A stretch of 64,000 nucleotides of DNA from contig NW_017264200.1 of assembly GCF_001619985.1 (NCBI RefSeq), positions 806,001-870,000 on the forward strand. Reading direction: 5' to 3'. A program made the translations under genes and the position numbers. Below are positions 10,690 to 20,071 of this stretch, in pieces. The notes under the pieces are model-generated. The model was not told the origin of the DNA and did no database searches. It worked only from the letters and a program-made list of their open reading frames with translations. Position 1 is the stretch's first letter, and each line of letters begins with the position of its first letter. The DNA comes from Xylona heveae TC161. Taxonomy: Eukaryota; Ascomycota; Xylonomycetes; Xylonales; Xylonaceae.

Positions 10690-12247
10690 TCACGACGACC
10701 CCTCAATCTTCCCGCTCCTCCCATCCGCATCTCCCGCTGCCGTCGTAGTCGAAGCACACGCCTTGCCCGGCACGCAGCACCCCGCACCTACCGCCGCAAC
10801 CGTATCCACCAGCGACTGTTCTGTCGACTGGGCTTGCGCATTTGGCCCTGCTGCTGTTGACCCTGACCCTGATGTTGACGTTGACGCAGATCCAGCGGCA
10901 GGCAGGCCCAAAGCAATCTCAATCTCAATCTCACCGAGCTCCGCGGCGCGTTCGTCGCAGAAGCGCGCCATGGCGAGATCCGCGCCGCTGAGACTGTCCG
11001 ACGAATGGGTCGTCCAGCGAATATACGTGGTGTTGTACACGTTGGACCATTCTGGGTGGTGGCGTGCTTTTTTGCACTGCGCTGCTACGAGATTCATAAA
11101 GTCCTATAAATCCATTGTGTCAGTTGCTTAGTTCGACATGTTATTCCAGAGTTTCTTTCGTTTTTTTCGTCCGCTTCTTCTTCTTCTGTTTCCGCTTTTT
11201 CGTTTTCTATGCCCCACTTTGCTTTTCTTGTTTCTTTGTTGGTCTGCTTCTCTCTTTCTTTGATTATCTTTTTGCGTGCGTTATATGGTATGCGGTATAC
11301 CTCGCACAGGCACATAAAAAAGAATTTCAGATCTTCGATGCAATCCACTGCTGCGCTCTCATGCGGTGTATTTCAAACCCTCAAACAGGAACAAAAAGGG
11401 TTTTCAGAACGTGGAGAAAGAAATAGAAATCAATCAAAAACGCAAAGCCAAAGTCAAAGTCAAGATATGAAACAAAACAAGAGCTAGAATGGATTGAAAG
11501 CGAGAAAACAGTAAAACAATAAAGGGGGGGGAAATAATATATAAGAATAAAAAAATAAAGTACAGAGTACACAAGTAGACTCACCCAAGTAGTTTTGAAC
11601 GTCTTGAATTTAAATGCACGCTCCATCGCCTTGCCATTGGCCGTGAGATGCCACTTTCCAGCGCGTTGACCAGCTGCATCTGTACTTGCACCGTCACTTG
11701 CACCGGCACTGGCAGTGTCGACAGCCCCGGAGATCAAACCCACGAGCTCACGTTCCAGCGCACGCGTCTCTTCTGCGCTGAGGTTTGCGGGGAAGATGGG
11801 TCTCACAGGGAATGCAAATGCGGATCCTGTTGCGCCGTTTGACGCTGACGCTGACCCTGGCTCTGAAGTTCCGGTTGAAGCTGCCATATTAGACGTTGAC
11901 GTTGGCGTTGGCGTTGACGTAGATGTAGATGAGACAGGTGTTGTAGAATAAAACTTTTGCATAAAAAGGCGGTGTCTTCCAGAGACTCCAAAGGGATGAT
12001 TCCGCGAGGACAGTGAAAAGGCTGAAGCTGAAGCTGAAATAGAAGCTGAAGAGGACGCAGACAAAGACACAAAAGGAGTTGTAAAAGTCAAAGGAGAGTT
12101 ATCCTGTCCGTGAGATCTTGCTGCAGAACTAGACGGAAATGTCGAAAACAGAAGACGGCTTGGACGACAATAGTATCTGTATGCGCAGCGATATGTTGTT
12201 CTGAATGATCCTGCTCTTGTTCCTGCTCCTGCTCCCAAAGACGTCAT
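10690..12247 (-). CDS. Pterin-4a-carbinolamine dehydratase with long Ser-rich N-terminal extension
   Basis: 4a-hydroxytetrahydrobiopterin dehydratase (PCD/DCoH fold). The core spans the intron: FKFKTFKTTW at the end of exon 1 and DFMNLVAAQCKKARHHPEWSN in exon 2, with the diagnostic HHPEW and YIRWTTHSSDSLSGADLAMARFCD. Exons on the minus strand are 12247-11585 and 11103-10690, giving 358 aa; the intron is 481 nt, long for this window. The usual enzyme is about 100 aa. Here about 200 residues of Arg/Ser/Thr/Ala-rich, low-complexity sequence precede the core, perhaps a mitochondrial presequence, and a Ser/Thr/Ala-rich tail of about 65 residues follows it. The start is the second in-frame Met (MTSLGAGAGTRAGSFRTTYR); the true start could be further in. 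Confidence 0.85.
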
Positions 12248-12684
12248 TGCTCTTTGCTCTTTGCTCTTTGCTCCACAGTTTACTCCGCTATTCCGCCCTT
12301 CCGCTATCCTGCCACTTTTGTTACTCCTGTCTCGCTGCGACTTCACTGAGCCCCACGGCCCCAAGTGAAATAGAAAGTGGGTTTCGGCATGTGAAGGTAT
12401 AGGGAGAGGTAGAAAGGCCAATTGTGCAGTATCACTGTGCTTTCCCTCGCACCAAACCATGCACTTACTACGGTAATACTCCGTACTGCCAGTCACGTAT
12501 AATAGTTTGTTTACTTTTCTTCATCGCAGCTCTTGACTATTCACTTGCAAAACGTGACAGATGGCCATATTTACACACAATATAAGATACCATTCTTCGC
12601 ACCGCCCGATTTAATTCGAAATAGGCATTTAAATGTACTAGAGTTGGTATAAAGTAGTTAAGTTAGATCATTGGTACGGAGTAT
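12248..12684. other. Intergenic with terminal inverted 11-mers
   Basis: The promoter side of the pterin dehydratase gene abuts the hydrolase stop codon. The hydrolase-side half (12476-12684) is bounded by a perfect 11-bp inverted repeat. The rest is unremarkable. Confidence 0.6.
12476..12684. repeat. 209-bp segment bounded by inverted ATACTCCGTAC
   Basis: ATACTCCGTAC at 12476-12486 is repeated in exact reverse complement at 12674-12684, right beside the hydrolase stop codon. The ends resemble the termini of a small non-autonomous element, but I see no target-site duplication and no second copy of the interior in this window. The 9-mer TACTCCGTA also occurs singly at 8327 and 18206, so it may be a dispersed intergenic motif and not a transposon end. 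Confidence 0.4.
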
Positions 12685-13551
12685 TCATCTCTCCGTACGA
12701 CCTCGCCATTCATGGACCCGGACTATCCAATCACGAACCAGAGCTTCAAAAACACCAGTCTCATCCACAGGCAGGCCATGGGTAGCACGATCTAGAACCA
12801 CATAAGTTGACCGTGGATAGAGCTCCAGCAAGCGAAGGCTGTCTCGATAGCCCACGCTCTGGTCGTGGCGTCCACATACAATAAGCGTGGGCGCCAGAAA
12901 CTTGGCAGTAATGGCAGTCCTTTCATTATTATTATTGTCATCATCCAACGAAAAAGACAGCTGATAACGTTGTGGGTCTGCTCGGATCGCATCCAACAGC
13001 TTCATGTCTGCTGTTTTCATCGCTGGAAGATAAACCTCCTTGTATTTCGCCTTGAGCGCTTTGACGTAAGCAGGCGTTTGGACGAGGACGTTTCCAAGAA
13101 GGTTCCTGTCTTCGGCTGATATGCCCGACGACATGAGTTGCGTGTTCGCAACCACAGGGCTGAAAGCATCGAGATCGCGCATGCTGTCGTTTGGCTCAAT
13201 AAGCGGCACGCGTAGTAGTAAACCATCGACTTGCTCAGAATATTTTTGAGCTATCGCACGTGCAAGGTAGCCGCCGCATGATGAGCCGACAAGCAAGAAC
13301 CTTGAGGAGCTCCCAAGTCGAGAATCAATGAATTGCACCAGGCGGAGGTACATGTCGTCCAGATCCTTGACATTGTTCGCAGGGGTTGTGCCCATGCCTG
13401 GAAGGTCCACGTAGATCCGGCGCAGTCCCGGTGTTTTGCTGAAAATCGGCTCAAAGTCCGCCTCCTCGACTGTTCCCGCCAACTGCCATCCATGAATGAT
13501 CAAAACGGGAAGTCCTCCCCCAATTTCATGTGCAGAGAGAATAGATTCCAT
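12685..13551 (-). CDS. Alpha/beta hydrolase
   Basis: A single-exon 288-aa protein of the alpha/beta-hydrolase fold. Visible motifs in order: the oxyanion-side HGW (LIIHGWQLAG, about residue 20), the strand YVDLPGMGTTP (about 46-56), the nucleophile elbow GSSCGG (Ser about residue 90), the acid in VCGRHDQSVGY and the catalytic His in RATHGLPVD. The cap region is charged and contains a DDDNNNNE stretch. There is no signal peptide or C-terminal targeting signal. Substrate unknown; it could be an esterase or lactonase-like enzyme of the 2-hydroxymuconate-semialdehyde hydrolase kind. The stop codon lies immediately next to the inverted 11-mer. Confidence 0.88.
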   Translation of the reverse strand: MESILSAHEIGGGLPVLIIHGWQLAGTVEEADFEPIFSKTPGLRRIYVDLPGMGTTPANNVKDLDDMYLRLVQFIDSRLGSSSRFLLVGSSCGGYLARAIAQKYSEQVDGLLLRVPLIEPNDSMRDLDAFSPVVANTQLMSSGISAEDRNLLGNVLVQTPAYVKALKAKYKEVYLPAMKTADMKLLDAIRADPQRYQLSFSLDDDNNNNERTAITAKFLAPTLIVCGRHDQSVGYRDSLRLLELYPRSTYVVLDRATHGLPVDETGVFEALVRDWIVRVHEWRGRTER

Positions 13552-14730
13552 ATTGCTACTTTTTAGGGATTTTTATGGAATATACGAGAAGCAGGAACCA
13601 GAACAACTTATTGTAGAGGAATATATTGTTCAATTACAATCACGCCATCTCTATGTTGCTGACAAATTGCTGCTCCTACTGTAACAATACAACTCCATGG
13701 GCATACGTAGTACAGGTTGGTTGCAACAGGGCGGTTGATGAAAAAATTGGGCATGGGCCCAAATAGAGCAGATGTAACATCCGCAAGGATACGATATGGA
13801 GGAGAGATGAAGCTTGATTGGCAATCTAGCTAGCGACGTAAACAATATACTACATCAAGGTGCGTTCCATATCTGGAGGCAAGCTATGCTCTAATATGCA
13901 CTAAGTAAGGTATGTATAGTACCCATAAGTTACTCTGCCATGTAGTGACCTAACAGCAGAAGCAATAATAATAAGAAAAGAGAAAGTCCATGCTTTGCTT
14001 TGTTTGATCCACCATACTACCAAGTAACGTACCAAAGTACTGCAAGACCCTTCCACCTCGCACGACATGGTCTGGGTTTGAGCTATTATACTGCCGCGCT
14101 GGCAAATACGAATGGACTTCTAGAGGAAGTCTGCTTGATTCCTCACTGATTAGGATCAATGATTGCAATCTGTGACTGGGCTCGTAGGGTTCTGTACGGT
14201 ACATAAAAACTCTGGATATCTGCCTCATGATCAAATTTCACATTCACTATGAGCCAATGTTGACATGATCCCTTGTATTATAAAGTGACTACGGTCTGGG
14301 TTAAGTATAGTCCGAGGAAAAGAAAATAGGGATCCAGAGAATCTACAAAGGAGTGGAACGGGACCATGTCTGTGGAAATTCAGAAAATGAAATTTCTTTT
14401 CTGTCAAAACATCCGTCGGCATTTCCAAACTAAAGAAAACCCCCCCATTAGTTTGGAATAATGCGGGAGTTGATGACTGTGGAGACCATGTCGAAAGACG
14501 TCTCTCCCTGTATAACTTCGTCATTCGTTCCAAGAGAGAGAGAGGTGTATGCCTCTCTTCACTGGATAAAAAGTGTAATGTAAAAAAAAAGAAGCACCAA
14601 AAAAAACCCCGATTGAACACCAGATTGAACCCCGACTCTGGTCATTTCTCCCAGAGACTTTTTACCTCCCAAGAAACCCCAATTAATCCCCCCCCCCCAA
14701 CAAACGAAGACGTAAAAATCGAAAAAGACT
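13552..14730. other. Intergenic; hydrolase upstream region and hacA 3' flank
   Basis: No coding sequence is supported. A run of 11 C occupies 14688-14698, just past the end of the unspliced hacA frame. Several short minus-strand ORFs (for example 14231-14620) show no family resemblance. Confidence 0.55.
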
Positions 14731-16642
14731 TTAAACCACACAATGAAGAACCGCGGGAGCAACTGTTTTCCACCAATCTCGCTTGACATCATCCGATACC
14801 ATTGACGAAGCCGCGTGATGAGTCTTGGCGTCCCGAGATTGACGCTTCCTGTCAAGAAAGAGATTGGTGGAGACGACGCTTCCGAGCTTGCCCAGTCTGA
14901 GCATTGTTGCATTTGAGTTGCCAGACTCAAAGGTGACTTCATCTCGTTTCGGAACCACCAGAGAAGAGTCATCCTTGTGACGTCCTTGGAAACAGACATT
15001 TCTCGGAGCTGGACGAGCTCGGATCGCATCGCCGCAAGACTTCTTAAGCCGCATGGCCTTGCCCGTCGCATCCGTCATAGGACGCGCCAAGGTCAGGCTG
15101 CGTGTCAAAAGCTGCCGCAGCGTAAAACAAATCCGTGCCGTCATCGGCTGAGAATGCCTGCGCCAAAAAGGCGTCGCCAAAGTGACTGTCCTCTTGAGCG
15201 TCTCCGTCCTGAGACTGGCCACCTTCAAAGTCAACCAATTCCTCAAATGATGCAACGGCATCGGCCCCGCCAACACCGTGAAGAAGCTCGTCAGAACAAG
15301 AGTCGAGAGCATCCATGCGAATGTCTGGAGAAGTGGACGGGCTGGGGGTAAAAGACTGGACAAAGTCGTCATCGTGGAAAAGGCGACTGTGACGCAAAAC
15401 ACCAGGGCGAAGGCCACGGCAGTTGTTGACAACCTCGGGTCCTGTCGCGTTCGCCGAGCTACCGACTGACACTGCAGGCCACACAACACCGCTGCTGGAT
15501 GTTGTGTCATGTCGGTAACAGGGGACGCGGGACGGACCGCGGGGGCGGCAGTGGCCTCGGCGGATGGAACTTCGCTGGATGTCACAGCGTCATTGTTCGA
15601 GTCTTCGTTCAGAGTGGGTTGAGTCGAGCCTTCTGGAAGGAGGTCGGCAGTCAAGGTTGGAGAAAGAGCAAAGTGCGGAGGCGATGGGGTGAGCTCTGGC
15701 GACACCAAGGCACCGCGAAGCTTGCCCTTGTCAATCTTCTTATTCGTCTTTGTTTCGACATAATTTGAATCACCCTCGTTCGACGAAACCAATTGGGCAA
15801 AGCAACTCTCAAACTTTGACTTGTAGAATTGCTTCATCTTCGCCATGTCCCGAAGCTGTCTGAGAAATTGCTCTCGCTCCTGGCGGAGCTGAGCATTCTC
15901 CTCTGCAAGATCATCTCGCTCTAGCTCGAGCTTCTCCACCTCCAAGCGCTTTCGCTCGCGAGAGGATTGGGCCGCGGCGCGGTTTCGAAGAACCCGTTCG
16001 ATCCTTCTCTGCTCCTTCTCATCGTCTGTCTTGGCACGTTTGCTGTTACATCAAGAGTTAGCACATCTGCAAACAGGCGCTCAACAGTGACATGAGCTTG
16101 CACGCCATCCCCATCACTTACCGAGGAGGCAGATTAGTCTTGGGCGTGGGTAATTCTTGTCCCCACGACTTGCGCTTCTTCACTGCTCTCTTCTCTCCCT
16201 GGGTTCCTTGGGGAGTCGAGCTAGATGTGGCCAGCGATGAAGTTGACAATGCTGGGGTCGCAGGGGTCGCAGTTGCTCTGGGAGGTGGAGTAGCAAACGA
16301 GACATCTGCCAAGGAAGTCATGTCGTGGTAGGAGGTCGGAGCGGGAGTCGCGCGCTCACTGAGCGAGTCTCCATAATTCGATGTGTTGGTGGAATCAATC
16401 GTCATGGCCGAGGGATTGATTGTCCCTGGAACCGAAGTGCGAATTGGCATCGTCATGTTGTCATAACCTTGTGCAAAGTGCGGATGATGACCAGAGGACA
16501 ACTGGAAAGGTGACGGAGAGGGTGGCAGGTTGTGGTGGTAATAAGTAGGAGCAGGCGCCGGAGAGGTTGAATTGCCAGGATTAGGCACCGAAGAATTCAA
16601 CCTCCAATCGGGCTGCGCGTTCTGACCAAAGGAGCGCTGCAT
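14731..16642 (-). CDS. hacA: HacA, bZIP transcription factor of the unfolded protein response
   Basis: Functional homologue of yeast Hac1 and metazoan XBP1; made active when Ire1 splices its mRNA during ER stress. Exon 1 is 16642-16122, then a normal intron (GTAAGT...ACAG), then exon 2 from 16042. The bZIP follows the junction: PPRKRAKTDDEKEQRRIERV, then LRNRAAAQSSRERKR (about 192-206) and a leucine-type coiled coil. Unspliced, the frame stays open to 14731 (610 aa). Removing 20 nt at 15474-15455 switches frame after LCGL, giving ANATGPEVVNN... and a stop at 15044 (499 aa), ending FDTQPDLGASYDGCDGQGHAA as in Aspergillus-type active HacA. The N-terminus MQRSFGQNAQPDW is longer than usual and Ser/Pro/Thr-rich. 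An upstream ORF overlaps the start. Confidence 0.95.
15455..15474 (-). other. Ire1-type unconventional 20-nt intron in hacA
   Basis: On the minus strand the 5' site lies in a hairpin UGGC-CUGCAGU-GUCA: a 4-bp stem (one G-U) holding the 7-nt loop CUGCAGU, which fits the Ire1 consensus CNGCNGN, cut after the first G. Removing 20 nt from there joins CTG to GCGAACGCG and moves reading into the frame 15454-15044. The 3' site lies in a second, weaker GUCGGU...ACGCGAC hairpin. A cut 3 nt further on (15471-15452) gives the same frame change, so exact ends are uncertain by 3 nt. Cleavage and tRNA-ligase joining are known for this family, not shown here. Confidence 0.8.
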
Positions 16643-16836
16643 GGCGCCGAATGTGCTTGCCGATGGTCAATGGCGTAGGGTATGATGCATGGCTGAGGAC
16701 AAGTGTCCTCAGTTGGGCGATGAAGTAAGCGGGGCGTTATATAATATGGGGGCCACGAGAAGTAACGTCTTTCTTCAAGAGGATCGTCGCGGAAAAAGGG
16801 CAAAATAGCCCAGCGCCACAGGCAAAATGAAACCAA
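16597..16836 (-). promoter_or_regulatory. Upstream ORF overlapping the hacA start
   Basis: A 79-codon ORF begins 194 nt before the hacA ATG and ends 43 nt inside it in another frame. Translated, it would block initiation at the hacA start. In Trichoderma and Aspergillus hac genes an upstream ORF is known and is lost when the mRNA is shortened at its 5' end under stress; whether this one is in the transcript is not known. It could also be a chance ORF. Confidence 0.45.
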
Positions 16837-17756
16837 TACTCCGGGGTATTTGGTTCCGTTTTGTCTGATCAGAGAAGATCAATGAAAAGTGCGGGGAAGG
16901 GGAGAAATTCAGGACAGAGAGGACAGATTGTCGTCTTTATACCACAGGGGGTACGAGGGGGATAGAGGGATCCGTGAAGGGGAAGGGGAAGGAAGGGTGA
17001 ACGAAGCGAGGGAACGACCGAGGGACGGAGCTTCTACCGTTAGGGAAGCAGCGACGATCGAGCCAGGAGGGGAGTTCGACTAAGGGGTTGTGAGTAAGTG
17101 AGAGAGAGTGTGTGGTGTGTACGAGTACTCTGATACGTCCCGTAGTCCGTACCTTCCGTACCAAGTCGGCGAAGTCGCAACACGACCAGACCAAAAGGAC
17201 TGTCTGAGTCGGGAAAAGTACTAGTGACGAGTCATGGCTGCCAATCCCCTTACGTAGCCAACCTCCCCGATACAAGAGCGAGATTTTGGCAGTACGAGAC
17301 GATGGGTCTGTTTTGCTTCCTCGCTCAACCGTTTCGGAAAGAACGACTGTGAGACTCTCCCTTCGCCTCTCTGTGAAAGAGCTCTTTTTCGGGATGTCGA
17401 AACGCGTCTGGAATGGGTTTGTTTCTTGGGTTCTTGAGCGGCCCCGTTCTAAAGTGACCCTCCTTTACCTTAAGGAGAAGGTACCTCTACCGACGAGATA
17501 CCCTGCCGAGAGCCAATGCGCTCGCGGCACAGCCCCCACGGGTTGACGGGCTCCTTGGCTCTGTGTCCAACCATCCGACATCAAGGTATCTTTTGCTAGT
17601 ACTCCCTATGATAAGGGACTCCGCTCCGGTTTGCGTGATAGAGTCAGTACGGAGGTATCTGAATGTATCCGCGACCAAATTGTGCTGCCCAGTCAAAGTA
17701 CTCGATACCCTGTTCCTGGCTCCTCTCTCACACAAATGGACCCTGCCAGGTTGCCT

Positions 17757-17775
17757 CCCCCCCCCCCCCCCCCCC
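17757..17775. repeat. Poly-C tract, 19 bases
   Basis: An uninterrupted run of 19 C on the + strand (poly-G on the hacA-sense strand). Its length may be affected by sequencing error. Confidence 0.85.
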
Positions 17776-18292
17776 GAGAGGCTCAAAAAGTTCAAGTGCC
17801 CGCTTACTTGTGCACGTCAGTTCTTGTCAACCTTGGCGGCCTGGGCGTCGAGTCATGTCAGTCACTTGGACATCTTTTACACCACTTTAGCGTCTAGCAC
17901 CGAGGACTATCTTGCAAGCGGGCTCTTTTTCAAATCTAGAAGATATCGCAAATTGAATGACCCGCTCGACTGTTGAAGCCAAGAGGGGGGTTTGAAGTGA
18001 GGGTCTTCTGGTCGGAAAAGGGACTGCGGGGCAGCCTGTGAGGGTACGGGTAGTTGCGCCTCGTTGTGGGCATCTCGGTGGGACTACTGCCGTAGCGCAG
18101 CCAGCCTAGGGAAGCACTGCACCTTAACCCGTTGTCGGAGAGCCCGCATTGACGACCCCCCGTGGACCCCTTTCTTTGCTCCTGAGATGATTATTACTGT
18201 ACGGATACTCCGTATTGAAGATTTGAGTCGTATTGTGGTACTAAGCACAGTAGTATCCTTGCGCCATTTCACCAAGCGCTGATGAGCTTTAC

Positions 18293-18321
18293 GATTGATT
18301 GATTGATTGATTGATTGATTG
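18293..18321. repeat. (GATT)7 tetranucleotide microsatellite
   Basis: Seven perfect GATT units in the gene-free region upstream of hacA. A simple repeat likely to vary in length between strains. Confidence 0.9.
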
Positions 18322-18508
18322 TGGCAACAGCCTCATCTCGTTGAAAAAGATGATTGTGTGTACGTACGAAGCTTCATACGTGATGCAATAATGGATCCAT
18401 GAGCGGCGTAGCAGGGAAGATCGTACCCAGAAATTTTTGACCTACGCCGCACACTCGGTCAGTCCCTCGAGGTGATGTGCAAAAAGTGTTGCCGAGTCAG
18501 GGATTTGG

Positions 18509-18519
18509 CCCCCCCCCCC
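18509..18519. repeat. Poly-C tract, 11 bases
   Basis: An uninterrupted run of 11 C in the gene-free region; a second C11 run lies at 14688-14698. Confidence 0.8.
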
Positions 18520-20071
18520 AGGCACATTTGGATCTGGTCTGATGTTCCTGACCGGAAACCCAAGGCAGCTCAAGCGACTGGACCCATATGCGGGTGCTGC
18601 CGTGCAGAGATCATACTGCGCTTCGTTCCGTCATCCCTATGAATGAATAATCACTCGAGGGTTTGCATGTCGCGATGTTTAGGGCAGCAGATCTGCGAGC
18701 ACATAATCCATGACCAGGGCTGTAGCTTGTCCCTCGCGCGATCAACCGTTGTCTGTAAGGCCTGTAAGTTGGCCTCAGCCGACAAGGCTCATGCAAACGG
18801 TCCTTTGCAATCGTAAGATCCCTTTTTTTTTTTTTTTTTCCTCCGCGGCAAGGCTCTCATTGCGTCAGACAGATCTGCCCGAATGATCTCAATCGTGGAA
18901 AGTCCCCACATACGAAAAGTGATGATGCCCTACTGCAGTTCAACGTCAGTTCCCAGAGAGCAAGATTATTGGACATGTTCACCTCCAAGTGACTCTTTTT
19001 TTCTCACCCACCTATATGCAGTCTGTCCATCATCACATAGGATTCAGTAGTGATTTCGTAAATTCGAGCATCCAACTATTGTTATGCTGTAGCCGGTACT
19101 ACTATCACCATCCGCTCAAGAGGGTTGCTTACCCCGCCAAAAAAGAGGTCAGACGCATGTTAAACATGACACCTTCAGCACTTTCATATCCGCAACACGC
19201 GCCCCTCCTCTCTGATGCTTCAACACCCACAATAGACTTCAAATGTCTCACGCGCCAGATTGGACATAGTGATGCGGGACGTGGTTGGCTCTGGCAAGAT
19301 TTACAGGTGAAAAGGCCAATGGAAATTCTATGATTTTGCGCTTCTGCGAAATGTATCACGGGATGAGAAAAAAATTTTCTCAAGATACATCGAATGCATC
19401 CATCCAAAGATTGTGATGGATAATTTTTTCTTCTTCTTCCAACGATTTTTGAGGTTCAACCAATTTGACAATTCCTAGTTGCTCTTTGGTGCTGCGCGTG
19501 ATCAATTCCTGTGTCGGCACCTCCGCGCTCTCTCAGGACGTTTGGTTAAGCTACTTTTCGGTCTGACTCGGTGCCGTCTGTCGTTCATCCATTGATTAGC
19601 GGTCTAGATGGTTCTTTAGGCCGGTTTGAACTGGCACCCTCTCTTGTCCGTCTTCCCGCTTCTTCTATTACTATTACTTGGTGTACGTGGCTGGGAGAAT
19701 CCAGGATTTTCTCCTCTGGCCAGTAAACCCATACGATTAAAATAGGTGCCTGTTCGTTGATCCTGCACACATTCGATTCCGTTTGCGGAAATAAAACCGT
19801 CTTGAATAACGCTGAGCCCCAGAATGTGGCCAATTCACCAGTCTTCCAAAATTTCCGTGCAGAACATAATCTTTTTCACAGTCTTGAGAAATGCCTGCAA
19901 TGCACTCTGCTTTTAGGAATGGGTATAACCATAAGCTAACCAGGAATAACCTGCCAAGTCCATTTATTACGTGCAAAAGTGGGTATAGCAACCATCAAAG
20001 CAAAAACAACATTGACCCATTACGCGATTCCAGTGGCTCTTCGTCACGAGTAATTTCCCAAGCCCCATTGC

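Larger units (their letters stand above)
16843..20071. other. 3.2-kb gene-free region upstream of hacA
   Basis: The longest stretch here without a recognisable gene lies between the hacA start and the Bre2 stop. It contains a C19 run (17757-17775), a C11 run (18509-18519), a (GATT)7 repeat (18293-18321), a T17 run (18823-18839) and one TACTCCGTA (18206-18214). ORFs of up to 137 codons (17563-17976 +) show no family resemblance, and their proline runs come from the C tract. It could hold a long hacA promoter/leader or non-coding transcripts. Confidence 0.55.

Noticed and set aside
15044-15484. hacA frame change as a sequencing error
   Set aside because: The 20-nt Ire1 intron with its CNGCNGN hairpin explains the frame change, and the downstream frame ends like known active HacA.
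17563-17976. 137-codon ORF with a proline run
   Set aside because: The prolines come from the C19 tract; there is no domain and no splice support.
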